Numbered from the stretch's first letter, positions 27,516-36,502 are shown. The stretch is DNA of 64,000 nt from Notoacmeibacter ruber (GCF_003668555.1 NZ_RCWN01000001.1:2269501-2333500), one strand, 5' to 3'. Made by a program: numbers and translations. The notes: generated by a model from the sequence alone, not told the origin.

Positions 27516-28676
27516 TTACTGCGCGGCCTCGGTCGCCTCGCCGTCCGAAGGCGTTTCGCTCATGCCACTCTCCTCGGTCGGGGCGGCCTCGGCCCCTTCC
27601 TGCTCATCCGCGGCATCATTGGATTGCGCCTTCTGCTCCTCGGTATATTTGGCGATCAAGGCTTCCGCTTCATCGATGAGGGCCTGCCCGTCAATGCCCT
27701 TGGCTTCCATATCGGCCGCCCAGCGATCATAGACGGGCTGCGCTGCCTCGCGCCATTTCTGCGTTTCTTCCGGGCTGATCGTGATGATATTGTTGCCCAT
27801 CTCGATAGCCTTCTCGCGCGCTGGTGCGTCGTAAGAGGCCTGGATCCGCCCCGCCATCGCCGAGAACTCCATGCCGGAATTATCGTCAATCGCCTTCTTC
27901 ACATCGTCGGGCAGGCTTTCATACTTGGCCTTGTTCATCGCCAGCGTAAAGGTGACGGTATAGAACGCATTGCCCTCGGCAAACTCGGTGTGGTTCTTCA
28001 CCAGCTCCGGGATTTTAAGCGCCGTCGTCACTTCCCATGGCACAACCGCGCCGTCGATCACGCCCTTGGACAAGGCCTCCGGAATGGCCGTGATCGGCAT
28101 GCCGATCGGTGCCGCATTGAGTTCCTCCAGCAAAAAGCCGATCATCCGGCTTGGCGTGCGGAACTTCACATTGGCCATGTCGTCCATCGTCTCGATGGGT
28201 CTGTTGGAATGAAGAACGCCGGGGCCGTGAACCCACGCGCCGAGAACATGAAGGTTCTCGTAATCCGTATCCTTCATCTCTTTATCGAAGAGTTCCCAAT
28301 AGGCACGGGACGTGGCTTCGGCATTCGTCATCATGAAGGGCAGTTCGAAGACCTCCGGACGCGGAAAGCGACCGGGCGTGAACCCGTTGACCGTCCATGC
28401 AATATCGACCGCGCCGTCGATGACCTGATCGATCAGTTCCGGCGGCTTGCCTCCCAATTGCATGGCCGGGAAATGCTCAATCTTGAGTTTGCCGCCAGCG
28501 GCCTCCTCAACCTTCTTGATCCATGGATCGATGACGAATTGCGGGACATTGGCCTGTGGCGGCAGGAACTGGTGCAGGCGCAGGGTGATGTCCTGAGCCC
28601 ACGACGCGCTGCCGCTCGCAAGAACGGCACCGAGCCCTGCAGCGCCAGCCAGAAGCATGCGACGCGTATATTTCAT
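27516..28676 (-). CDS. TRAP transporter substrate-binding protein (DctP family), orphan
   Basis: A 386-residue periplasmic binding protein. The signal peptide has a twin-arginine-like start (MKYTRRMLLAGAAG) and ends near ASWA. The DctP fold is shown by GGKPPELIDQVIDGAVDIAW and VKFRTPSRMIGFLLEELNAAP, with the ligand-arginine region in KFRTPS. A strong GGAGAGGAGGA precedes the ATG at 28676. Two oddities: no dctQ or dctM membrane genes are adjacent, and the last 40 residues form an acidic Glu/Ala/Ser/Thr tail absent from usual DctP proteins. Substrate is unknown. Confidence 0.88.
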   Translation of the reverse strand: MKYTRRMLLAGAAGLGAVLASGSASWAQDITLRLHQFLPPQANVPQFVIDPWIKKVEEAAGGKLKIEHFPAMQLGGKPPELIDQVIDGAVDIAWTVNGFTPGRFPRPEVFELPFMMTNAEATSRAYWELFDKEMKDTDYENLHVLGAWVHGPGVLHSNRPIETMDDMANVKFRTPSRMIGFLLEELNAAPIGMPITAIPEALSKGVIDGAVVPWEVTTALKIPELVKNHTEFAEGNAFYTVTFTLAMNKAKYESLPDDVKKAIDDNSGMEFSAMAGRIQASYDAPAREKAIEMGNNIITISPEETQKWREAAQPVYDRWAADMEAKGIDGQALIDEAEALIAKYTEEQKAQSNDAADEQEGAEAAPTEESGMSETPSDGEATEAAQ

Positions 28677-28816
28677 GATTTTCTCCTCCTCTCCATGCCG
28701 ACGGGGCATGGCTTGATGCATCATTCGACAAGAATGTTGCAGATGCAACTGTTCCCCGTCAAAATCGCGGAAATTGTGGTCAGCAGCGATAAAGGGACAA
28801 GCCAGCGAAGGGAGCG

Positions 28817-29170
28817 ATGGCAACAAGGCAGGGAAGACGACAGAGGAGATCGACCAGCAATCCTGGCGAACAGGTTTGGCCCACCCGGCAAAAACCGGTT
28901 GCGAAAACCTGCTGGCTCTGCCGCCGGACGTTGGGTCCGCGCGTTCAATGGCACCATCCCGTTCCAAAAAGCCGCGGCGGCCGCGAGACCGTTCCGGTCC
29001 ATCCCATCTGCCACGCCATGCTGCACAAGTCCTTTTCCAATACGGAACTGGAGCGTTTCGGAGATGATACCGAGGCGCTGCGGGCGCACCCCGCGCTTTC
29101 GGGTTTTCTCAGATGGCTTGCCGACAAGCCGCCTGGGTTCCATGCACCGACACGCCGCAGAAAGATCTAG
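28817..29170 (+). CDS. Small HNH endonuclease-like protein
   Basis: A 117-residue protein with an HNH motif: CWLCRR, then VQWHHPVPKSRGG and VHPICHAML. The two CxxC-like pairs and paired histidines would hold zinc and catalytic metal. The N-terminus is basic and the C-terminus (PGFHAPTRRRKI) may bind DNA. Such stand-alone HNH proteins are common and mostly uncharacterised. It is divergent from the TRAP binding protein (140-base gap) and 87 bases before xylB. No restriction, phage or intron partner is visible. Confidence 0.75.
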   Translation: MATRQGRRQRRSTSNPGEQVWPTRQKPVAKTCWLCRRTLGPRVQWHHPVPKSRGGRETVPVHPICHAMLHKSFSNTELERFGDDTEALRAHPALSGFLRWLADKPPGFHAPTRRRKI

Positions 29171-29257
29171 AGCGATGACGTTTGCAGCGCGCTGTCGCAA
29201 AGGCGTGCTTTTCTCGGGGCCTCTCTATGATATGAAACAGCTGATCAGGGAGGATCC

Positions 29258-30718
29258 GTGTTTCTCGGCATCGACATAGGAACGTCGGCGGTCAAGGCGG
29301 TCATCGCCCCTGCCCGGGGTAAGGTCATCGCAAGCGCCGACGCGCCACTTTCGATCGATAGTCCGTACGCACTCTGGCGCGAGCAGAACCCCGAAGATTG
29401 GTGGACGGCCACACAGAAAGCCTGCGCGCGTTTGAAGGCACGCGCCCCGCAGGAATGGTCATCCATCCGGGCCATAGGATTGTCGGGGCAGATGCACGGC
29501 GCGGTCGTCCTGGGTCAGGATTATAGGCCGCTTCGTCCCGCTATTCTGTGGAATGACGGCCGGGCGACCAAAGAGTGCCGGATCATCGAGGAAGAGGTTG
29601 CAAACCTCGCACAAATCGCAGGCGTTCGCGCTCTCCCTGGCCTGACGGCTCCAAAAATCCTCTGGCTGAAGAGGGAGGAACCGTCACTATACGCCGCCAT
29701 CGCTCGCATCCTTCTTCCGAAAGACTTCGTACGGCTCCAGATGACGGGGGAATTTGCGACGGATATGGCAGACGCCGCCGGCACGCTCTGGCTCGACGAG
29801 GGAAAACGTCAGTGGTCGGAAGCGATCTGCGCCGCGAGTGCCACTGATAGCGGCTGGCTGCCTGGCTTGCATGAAGGGTCGGAACAGACCGGTCAGCTCA
29901 GCCGCCAGGCCGCCGAGGCGCTCGGTCTGCGAACGGGTATTCCGGTCGCTGCCGGTGGCGGCGATACCTCAGCCGGTGCGGTCGGCATCGGCGCCGTTTC
30001 CGACGGCGATACGTTTCTGTCGCTCGGCACATCGGGCCAGTTTTACATTAGTGACGAGACCTATCGCCCGTCGCCCAAAAGCTACGTCCACGCCTTCGCC
30101 CATGCCGTTCCGGGTCGGTGGTGCAGAATGGGTGCCATGCTGAATGGTGCCTCGCCACTCGCCTGGTTCGCGTCCGTCTCGGGTGCCGACATACCGGCGC
30201 TGATCGCCGAAGCGATGGCGGCGCGTCTCGATCGTGTCCCCCTTTTTCTCCCTTATCTTGCCGGGGAACGAAGCCCCCATAACGACCCCTATATCCGGGG
30301 CGGGTTCATGGGGCTCGAGACGACGACCACACGTGGCGAGATGGCGCGCGCTGTCATCGACGCGATCGCGTACAGTTTCTGCGATGCGCGAGACATTGTA
30401 GCTGCAGCCGGCGGAACCGCCGATCGCGCCATGGCAATCGGAGGCGGGATGCGCAGCGACCTCGTCGTCCAGACCCTGTCCGATGCGCTCGGCATGACAT
30501 TGACCCGCAATATCGGTGCCCATACCGGCCCGGCCTACGGCGCAGCCAGACTGGCGGCGGTGATGGAGGGCGCTTTGTCGCTCGACGACCTCACCGAAAA
30601 GCCGCCCGTCGAGACCGTATTCGAACCCGATGAGGCGGAAACCGGCCGCCATGCCCAGCGTCTACAGACTTATCGCCGCCTCTATCAGGCTCTGGCGCCC
30701 CTCGCCCGAACCGCCTGA
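29258..30718 (+). CDS. xylB: Xylulokinase (FGGY carbohydrate kinase)
   Basis: A 486-residue FGGY kinase phosphorylating D-xylulose to enter the pentose phosphate pathway. Seen are the N-terminal phosphate loop GIDIGTSAVKAVI, the substrate-site GLSGQMHGAV with AILWNDGRA, the phosphate 2 motif FLSLGTSGQF and the adenosine motif IGGGMRSDLVVQTL. The start is GTG at 29258, chosen for the GGGAGG six bases upstream. No xylA or xylose transporter adjoins it, though an orphan TRAP binding protein lies nearby. Confidence 0.9.
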   Translation: MFLGIDIGTSAVKAVIAPARGKVIASADAPLSIDSPYALWREQNPEDWWTATQKACARLKARAPQEWSSIRAIGLSGQMHGAVVLGQDYRPLRPAILWNDGRATKECRIIEEEVANLAQIAGVRALPGLTAPKILWLKREEPSLYAAIARILLPKDFVRLQMTGEFATDMADAAGTLWLDEGKRQWSEAICAASATDSGWLPGLHEGSEQTGQLSRQAAEALGLRTGIPVAAGGGDTSAGAVGIGAVSDGDTFLSLGTSGQFYISDETYRPSPKSYVHAFAHAVPGRWCRMGAMLNGASPLAWFASVSGADIPALIAEAMAARLDRVPLFLPYLAGERSPHNDPYIRGGFMGLETTTTRGEMARAVIDAIAYSFCDARDIVAAAGGTADRAMAIGGGMRSDLVVQTLSDALGMTLTRNIGAHTGPAYGAARLAAVMEGALSLDDLTEKPPVETVFEPDEAETGRHAQRLQTYRRLYQALAPLARTA

Positions 30719-30786
30719 TCGCCTTCTCCCCGCTTCTCACGATGCTCCGACGCCTTAGATGGCGCGGAAACAACAAGGAGAGCGAG

Positions 30787-32235
30787 ATGAGCGAACACCC
30801 GCAGATGCAAGACATAGCCATCGGTATCGAGGCCGACGGCATACGCGAGGAATTCGACAGTCTCGGCAAGGTTGAAGTGCCGGCCGACCGATACTGGGGC
30901 GCTCAGACACAGCGCTCGCTGCATCATTTCTCGATCGGCCGCGATCACATGGCGCCGGAAATCCATCACGCCTATGGCATTGTCAAAAAGGCCTGCGCCA
31001 TCGTCAACCGCGAAGCCGGCCGTCTGGAAGACTGGAAGGCCGAAGCGATCATTCGGGCGGCTGGTGAAGTCACCGAGGGCAAGCTGGACGATCATTTCCC
31101 GCTCTTCGTCTGGCAGACCGGATCGGGCACCCAGACCAATATGAACGTCAACGAGGTGATCGCGAACCGTGCCATCCAACTGCTTGGCGGCGAGCTCGGA
31201 AGTCAAAGCCCCGTTGGCCCGAATGACGACGTGAATATGGGTCAGTCCTCCAACGACACCTTTCCGACAGCCATGCACATCGCAGCCAAGATCGCCATCG
31301 ACGATGATCTCCTCCCGGCATTGCGGGAACTCACTTCCGCCATAGAGACGAAGGCGGATAGCTGGATGGACGTCGTCAAGACGGGCCGGACGCATTTGCA
31401 GGATGCGGTGCCCGTGACGGTGGGACAGGAGTGGCATGGCTGGGCCGGCCAATTGCGCGATGCGATCGAAACGCTCTCTGACAGCAGCGAGAAACTGCTC
31501 GAGCTGGCGCTCGGTGGCACGGCAGTCGGCACCGGGCTCAATGCACCGGAAGGCTTTTCGAAGGAGACCGCTGCGCAGATCGCCGAACTGACCGGAAAGC
31601 CCTTTATCACCGCGCCAAACAAATTCGCTGCCCAGGGCGGCCTCGACGCGATGGTCAAGGCAAGCGGCGGATTGCGGGCGGTTGCCGTGGTCCTGATGAA
31701 GCTGGCCGACGATGTCCGGTGGCTGGCGTCCGGCCCGCGTCTCGGCCTTGGCGAATTGCAGATCCCGCCAAACGAGCCCGGCTCTTCCATCATGCCGGGC
31801 AAGGTCAACCCCACCCAGAGCGAAGCGCTGATGATGATCGCCATTCAGGTTATGGCGAACGATCAGGCTGTTGCGATGGGCGGATCGCGCGGCAATCTCC
31901 AGCTGAACGTGATGCGCCCGGTCGTGATCGACAATGTGTTGCGGTCGACCCGCATTCTGGCGGATGGAGCGACCAATTTCTGCAAATTCTGCATCGAAGG
32001 CACCGAACTGAACCGCAAGCGCATCGACGGCGACGTTGAACGTTCCCTGATGCTCGTGACGGCCCTGGCGCCGGAGATCGGTTACAATGCCGCCGCCGAG
32101 ATCGCCAAGGACGCGGCCAAAACGGGCGATACGCTGCGCGAGGCAGCGCTACGCAGTGGCAAGGTGACGGAAGACGAATATGATCGCATCATACGGCCTG
32201 AGACGATGACAGGCGAAGGTCTGGCGGGAGCTTGA
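30787..32235 (+). CDS. fumC: Class II fumarate hydratase
   Basis: A 482-residue fumarase interconverting fumarate and malate in the TCA cycle. The family signature GSSIMPGKVNPTQSEA lies near residues 331-346, with TGSGTQTNMNVNEV and GRTHLQDAVPVTVGQE forming the active site. The start at 30787 (MSEHPQMQD) follows AAGGAGAGCGAG, a good ribosome-binding site; the N-terminus is about 20 residues longer than E. coli FumC. The gene is single, with xylB upstream and mur convergent, 15 bases away. Confidence 0.94.
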   Translation: MSEHPQMQDIAIGIEADGIREEFDSLGKVEVPADRYWGAQTQRSLHHFSIGRDHMAPEIHHAYGIVKKACAIVNREAGRLEDWKAEAIIRAAGEVTEGKLDDHFPLFVWQTGSGTQTNMNVNEVIANRAIQLLGGELGSQSPVGPNDDVNMGQSSNDTFPTAMHIAAKIAIDDDLLPALRELTSAIETKADSWMDVVKTGRTHLQDAVPVTVGQEWHGWAGQLRDAIETLSDSSEKLLELALGGTAVGTGLNAPEGFSKETAAQIAELTGKPFITAPNKFAAQGGLDAMVKASGGLRAVAVVLMKLADDVRWLASGPRLGLGELQIPPNEPGSSIMPGKVNPTQSEALMMIAIQVMANDQAVAMGGSRGNLQLNVMRPVVIDNVLRSTRILADGATNFCKFCIEGTELNRKRIDGDVERSLMLVTALAPEIGYNAAAEIAKDAAKTGDTLREAALRSGKVTEDEYDRIIRPETMTGEGLAGA

Positions 32236-32250
32236 GGCACCGGCTCCCGC

Positions 32251-32685
32251 CTACACCTTTTTCTTGGCTCGGCCATACAGTTCGAGGCGATGGAAGACGA
32301 TATCGTAGCCGAGTTCCTCGGCGATCTCTTCCTGCAATTTCTCGATCCGCCTCGACGTGAACTCGATGACATCACCGGTATCGAGATCGATCAGGTGATC
32401 GTGATGCGGCTTGTTGGCCAGTTCGAAACGCGCACCGGCCCCTTCGAAGTCATTGCGCAGGACTGTCCCGCTCTCCACCAAGACGGAAAGTGTGCGATAG
32501 ACGGTCGCAAGCGAAACGGATGGGTCGCGCTCGCGCGAACGCGCCAGCAGCTCTTCCGCGGTTGGATGATCCGTCGAACCGGCGAGAGCAGCCAGGATCG
32601 CCATGCGCTGCCGCGTGATGCGAACCCCTTCGGCGCGCAGTTCGCTTTCAAGTTCGTCGAGGATTTCTGCTTCGGCGGTCGTCAT
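32251..32685 (-). CDS. mur: Fur-family regulator, Mur-like
   Basis: A 144-residue Fur-family repressor with a winged-helix N-terminus (RITRQRMAILAALAG, SLATVYRTLSVL) and metal ligands in ANKPHHDHLIDLDTGDVIEF. It lacks C-terminal CxxC pairs, as do the Rhizobiales Fur homologues that respond to manganese (Mur). Divergent placement beside sitABCD, and two Mur-like boxes in the 123-base gap, support Mur over a classic iron Fur. Box 1 also sits just upstream of its own likely -35 (TTGAAA on the minus strand), so autoregulation is possible. Confidence 0.85.
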   Translation of the reverse strand: MTTAEAEILDELESELRAEGVRITRQRMAILAALAGSTDHPTAEELLARSRERDPSVSLATVYRTLSVLVESGTVLRNDFEGAGARFELANKPHHDHLIDLDTGDVIEFTSRRIEKLQEEIAEELGYDIVFHRLELYGRAKKKV

Positions 32686-32727
32686 GCTTCGCTGCTAGCA
32701 CGCCACCAGGACCGTTTCAATTTTAAA

Positions 32728-32742
32728 TGCAAATCACTCGCA
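32728..32742 (+). promoter_or_regulatory. Mur-like box 1
   Basis: TGCAAATCACTCGCA, with TGC...GCA ends, lies just upstream of the predicted sitA -35. It resembles the Fur/Mur box type described for alphaproteobacteria. A second near-copy lies 15 bases downstream in opposite orientation. Confidence 0.6.
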
Positions 32743-32747
32743 GAAAG

Positions 32748-32776
32748 GTTGACTAGTTGCGAATTATTTTCATATT
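32748..32776 (+). promoter_or_regulatory. Predicted sitABCD promoter
   Basis: GTTGAC at 32748-32753, a 17-base spacer, and CATATT at 32771-32776 fit the alphaproteobacterial consensus. Mur-like box 2 covers the spacer and the start of the -10, and box 1 ends five bases before the -35, so bound repressor would block RNA polymerase. Confidence 0.5.
32758..32772 (-). promoter_or_regulatory. Mur-like box 2 (inverted copy)
   Basis: TGCGAATTATTTTCA matches the reverse complement of box 1 at 12 of 15 positions. Start-to-start spacing of the two boxes is 30 bases, about three helical turns, placing two dimers on the same face. Confidence 0.5.
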
Positions 32777-32808
32777 CATTTGCAGATGATGCATCGACCG
32801 GAGTGATC

Positions 32809-33732
32809 ATGGCCCTGCCCCTCAGAGCTTCTGCATTGGCAGCGGCTCTTCTTTTTCTGTCTGCCTGCTCCGATAGCGGTCGGGAGGACAGATCGGATGC
32901 TCTCGCATCGGAGGGTGAGACGAGACCAACGGTCGTGACGACCTTCAGCATCGTTGCCGATCTGGCGCGCAATGTCGCGGGCGAGGAGGCGGAGATCATC
33001 TCCATCGTCCCCATAGGAGCCGACGTGCATACCTTTCAGCCCACGCCGCCGGCGATCGCGTCGATCCAGTCGGCCGATCTGGTTCTGTGGAATGGCCTCA
33101 ATCTGGAAATCTGGTTCGAGCGTTTTCTCGAAGGGCTGGATGCGCCATCCGCTCTGGTCACTGAAGGAATCGAGCCCATTTCGATCGCCGTGGAAGGCGC
33201 TGACGTTCCCAATCCTCACGCGTGGATGAGCTTGTCGAATGCCCGGATTTACATTCGAAACATCCGCGACGCGCTGATCGTCATCGATCCGGACAGCGAA
33301 GCCGTTTATCGCAGTAATGCTCAATCCTATCTTCAGGAGATCGAAGAGCTTGATGCGCCCCTACGCGAGCGGTTCGCCACCCTCCCCGAAAAACGACGCA
33401 TACTCGCGACGTCGGAAGGCGCCTTCTCCTATCTCGCCCGCGACTTCGGGTTGCGAGAATTTTATATCTGGCCGATGAATGCCGATGCGCAGGGCACGCC
33501 CGGGCAGATGCGGAAAATGATTGCCGACATGCGCCGAAGCGGCGCCCCGGCAGTGTTCTCGGAGAGCACCGTCTCCGACAAGCCGGCAAGGCAGGTCGCG
33601 CGCGAGACGGGCGCCGCCTATGGCGGCATTCTTTACGTCGACAGCCTCTCGGAACCCGATGGCCCGGTGCCGACCTATCTCGATCTGATGAAGGTGACGA
33701 CCGGCACGATCGAAAAGGCACTCACCCAATGA
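32809..33732 (+). CDS. sitA: Manganese/iron ABC transporter substrate-binding lipoprotein
   Basis: A 307-residue ZnuA/SitA-type binding lipoprotein (lipobox FLSAC near residue 20). Metal ligands expected in this cluster A-I family are His in GADVHTFQP, His in NPHAWMS, Glu in SEGAFSYLARDF and the late Asp in YVDSLSEPDGP; Glu/Asp in the last positions favour Mn/Fe over Zn, and no His-rich loop is present. GGAG precedes the ATG at 32809. First gene of the sitABCD operon, with overlapping starts and stops throughout. Confidence 0.9.
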   Translation: MALPLRASALAAALLFLSACSDSGREDRSDALASEGETRPTVVTTFSIVADLARNVAGEEAEIISIVPIGADVHTFQPTPPAIASIQSADLVLWNGLNLEIWFERFLEGLDAPSALVTEGIEPISIAVEGADVPNPHAWMSLSNARIYIRNIRDALIVIDPDSEAVYRSNAQSYLQEIEELDAPLRERFATLPEKRRILATSEGAFSYLARDFGLREFYIWPMNADAQGTPGQMRKMIADMRRSGAPAVFSESTVSDKPARQVARETGAAYGGILYVDSLSEPDGPVPTYLDLMKVTTGTIEKALTQ

Positions 33733-34679
33733 CCCCACAGCGAAGCACCGCAATGAGTGAGAACGGCAAGAGCGCAACGCTGCACAAGAGCGACGACGGC
33801 TTGGTCATCGACGATATCACCGTCACCTATCGAAACGGTCATACGGCCTTGCGCGATGCAAGCTGCGTCATGCCGCGAGGCACGATCTCGGCTCTTGTCG
33901 GCATTAATGGCGCGGGCAAATCGACCCTCTTCAAGGCCATTATGGGGTTCGTACCTCTGGCGAAAGGGTCGGTCAGCGTCTTCGATGGAACGGTCAAGGA
34001 GGCCCGGCGTCAGAACCGTATTTCCTATGTCCCCCAGGCCGAAGAGGTCGACTGGACCTTCCCCATTCTCGTGCGCGATGTCGTGATGATGGGTCGCTAC
34101 GGTTATATGGGCTGGCTCCGCCGTCCCGGACGCGACGATCGGCAGAAAGTTGCCGACGCCCTCGCGCGGGTCGACATGCAGGATTATGCGGACAGGCAAA
34201 TCGGTGAACTGTCCGGGGGCCAGAAGAAACGGGTCTTTCTTGCGCGGGCTCTGGCGCAGGAAGCGGATCTCGTTCTTCTCGACGAACCTTTCACAGGCGT
34301 CGATATCGGCACGGAAGAACGCATTATAGGCCTGCTCCGCGAATTGCGCGAAGAAGGCTGCGTGGTTCTGGTTTCGACGCACGATCTGGGGTCCGTGCCC
34401 GAATATTGCGACCGGACCGTCCTCATTCGCGGCACCGTCCTTGCGAGCGGGCCGACGTCGGAGGTCTTCAACCCGACCAATCTGAAGGAGGCCTTCGGCG
34501 GATCGCTTCGCCATTTCGTCCTGGCTGGCACCGACCTGCATGAGGACGAAGACGAGCGCCACCTCACCGTCATCACGGATGAAGAGCGGCCCTTCGTTCT
34601 CTACGGGGACGAGCGTCAGCCCCACAAAGCCAGCGAGGATGGGATCACGGCCGAGGACAAGGAACGTCCTCCGCAATGA
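33729..34679 (+). CDS. sitB: Manganese/iron ABC transporter ATP-binding protein
   Basis: A 316-residue ATPase of the Sit/Mnt importer. Walker A is GINGAGKSTLFKAI, the ABC signature LSGGQKKRVFLARAL, Walker B LVLLDEPFTGVD, and the switch histidine is in STHDLGS. A C-terminal extension of about 60 residues is longer than in minimal ATPases. The ATG at 33729 overlaps the sitA stop (ATGA); a second possible start, MSENGKS, lies eight codons on. Confidence 0.92.
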   Translation: MTPQRSTAMSENGKSATLHKSDDGLVIDDITVTYRNGHTALRDASCVMPRGTISALVGINGAGKSTLFKAIMGFVPLAKGSVSVFDGTVKEARRQNRISYVPQAEEVDWTFPILVRDVVMMGRYGYMGWLRRPGRDDRQKVADALARVDMQDYADRQIGELSGGQKKRVFLARALAQEADLVLLDEPFTGVDIGTEERIIGLLRELREEGCVVLVSTHDLGSVPEYCDRTVLIRGTVLASGPTSEVFNPTNLKEAFGGSLRHFVLAGTDLHEDEDERHLTVITDEERPFVLYGDERQPHKASEDGITAEDKERPPQ

Positions 34680-35584
34680 GTATTTTCGATCCCTTCGCTT
34701 ACGAATACATGCGCAACGCCATCCTTTTGGCGGCGCTGACGGGCGCGGTCTGCGCCTTTCTTTCCGCTTTCGTTATGCTGAAAGGCTGGTCGCTGATCGG
34801 AGACGCGCTCTCCCATTCTATCGTCCCCGGTGTGGCAGGCGCCTACATGCTAGGCCTTCCCTTCGCTGCCGGAGCTTTTCTCTCCGGCGGACTGGCCGCA
34901 GCCACCATTCTGGCGGTCAGCAGGCGCAGCCGCCTGAAGGAAGATGCCATTATGGGCATCATCTTCACCGCCTTTTTCGGAGCCGGCCTTTTCATGGTCT
35001 CGCGCAATCCGGTGGCCGTCGATCTGGAGGCCATCGTTCTGGGCAACATCCTCGCAATCGCGCCTGCCGACGCGCTCCAGCTTCTGATCATTTCCGTCGT
35101 CACGATGGCGATTCTGCTCTTGAAGTGGAAAGATCTCGCCGCTGCTTTCTTCGATCCGGACCACGCCCGCAATGTGGGCATCAATCCGGATCGGATGCGT
35201 GTTCTGTTTTTTACGCTTCTGGCAGCCTCCACCGTCGCGGCGCTGCAGACGGTGGGCGCCTTCCTGGTCATCGCAATGATCGTGACACCGGGCGCGACCG
35301 CCTATCTTCTGACGGATCGTTTCGGCCGCCTCATCGCGCTGGCCGTTCTCATCGGCACCGCGACGTGCTTTTTCGGTGCGTGGGCGAGCTGGTTTCTGAA
35401 TGGCGCGACAGGTGGCGTGATCGTCGTTCTGCAAACGCTGACCTTCCTCGCCGCCTTCATCTTCGCTCCGAGGCACGGCCTCATCGCGGCGAGGCGCAGG
35501 GGTCGTAGCAGAAGGCGGCCGAACCTGCCCGTCACCTCCGAGACCGACGCCAAGCCCGAACAGGCTGTGGAGGCGCGGCCATGA
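34676..35584 (+). CDS. sitC: Manganese/iron ABC transporter permease
   Basis: A 302-residue ABC-3 family permease with about eight to nine membrane helices. The helix pair around FVMLKGWSLIGDALSHSIVPG is the conserved ABC-3 signature, and FLVIAMIVTPGATAYLLTDRF follows the usual late helix. It overlaps sitB by four bases (ATGA). A basic C-terminal tail (ARRRGRSRRRPN) faces the cytoplasm. It pairs with sitD to form a heterodimeric channel. Confidence 0.92.
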   Translation: MSIFDPFAYEYMRNAILLAALTGAVCAFLSAFVMLKGWSLIGDALSHSIVPGVAGAYMLGLPFAAGAFLSGGLAAATILAVSRRSRLKEDAIMGIIFTAFFGAGLFMVSRNPVAVDLEAIVLGNILAIAPADALQLLIISVVTMAILLLKWKDLAAAFFDPDHARNVGINPDRMRVLFFTLLAASTVAALQTVGAFLVIAMIVTPGATAYLLTDRFGRLIALAVLIGTATCFFGAWASWFLNGATGGVIVVLQTLTFLAAFIFAPRHGLIAARRRGRSRRRPNLPVTSETDAKPEQAVEARP

Positions 35585-36441
35585 TCGATATGTTTCTGAC
35601 CGGCCTGACGGAACCGTTTTCTTATGCCTTCATGCAGAAGGCGATTTTGACGACGCTTGTGGTCGCGGTTCCGATGGCCCTCCTGTCCTGTATACTGGTT
35701 CTGCGCGGCTGGTCGCTCATGGGCGATGCTATCAGCCACGCGGTTCTGCCTGGCGTCGTGCTGGCTTGGCTGGCGGGCCTTCCGCTCGCATTCGGCGCAT
35801 TCTGTGCGGCAATGGTCACGGCGCTGTCAGCAGGCTATCTGCAGGCCAATTCCCGCATCAAACCGGATACCGCGTTGGGCGTGATCTTCGCCGGCATGTT
35901 CGGGCTGGGCGTGGTCCTGTTCGTCGCCTTTCCGTCCGGGCTTCACCTCACCCATATCCTCTTCGGGGACATGCTCGGCATCCGCGCCGCGGACCTTTGG
36001 CAGGCGGTCGTCATCGGCGTTCTCGCGACAGCGTTTCTGCTGCTCTTTCGCCGGGATCTGGAGCTTATCACCTTTGACGAGCAGCATGCCCGAGCGATCG
36101 GCGTGCCGACACGTCTGATGGATACCGCACTCCTCGCCGCCATCTCCATCCTGGTCGTCGCCGCACTCCAGGCGGTCGGCATCATATTGGCCGTCGCTTT
36201 TTTAATTACACCCGGAGCGACAGCCTTTCTTCTGGTCCGCAGCTTTTCGACGATGATGATCCTGAGCGCTGCTATGGCGACGTTCGCAACGCTGGGAGGT
36301 ATCTGGGCGAGCTATTGGCTTTCCGCCAGTCCCGCCGCCTGCATCGTCCTTGTCATGACGGCGGCCTTTGCCGCAGCTTTCGCGCGTGAAGTGCTGGCTG
36401 AAATGACGACGGCGCGGCGCGAAAAAGCACTATCGCGTTAA
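35581..36441 (+). CDS. sitD: Manganese/iron ABC transporter permease
   Basis: A 286-residue ABC-3 permease, homologous to sitC, with the same signature LRGWSLMGDAISHAVLPG and late helix ILAVAFLITPGATAFLLV. Its ATG overlaps the sitC stop by four bases. It ends the operon; the next gene on the strand is a small lipoprotein 160 bases away. The two-permease layout is typical of Sit and Yfe systems. Confidence 0.92.
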   Translation: MIDMFLTGLTEPFSYAFMQKAILTTLVVAVPMALLSCILVLRGWSLMGDAISHAVLPGVVLAWLAGLPLAFGAFCAAMVTALSAGYLQANSRIKPDTALGVIFAGMFGLGVVLFVAFPSGLHLTHILFGDMLGIRAADLWQAVVIGVLATAFLLLFRRDLELITFDEQHARAIGVPTRLMDTALLAAISILVVAALQAVGIILAVAFLITPGATAFLLVRSFSTMMILSAAMATFATLGGIWASYWLSASPAACIVLVMTAAFAAAFAREVLAEMTTARREKALSR

Positions 36442-36486
36442 CCAATCTTCCTTTCGACACGAATTTCTGGAACCTTCTGGCGACAG

Positions 36487-36502
36487 GGACATTCAAATGT
36501 CC
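36487..36502. promoter_or_regulatory. Inverted repeat between sitD and small lipoprotein gene
   Basis: GGACATT and AATGTCC form a perfect 7-bp inverted repeat with a 2-base centre, 99 bases before the lipoprotein start. The tight centre suits an operator more than an RNA hairpin. No T-run follows. Confidence 0.35.
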
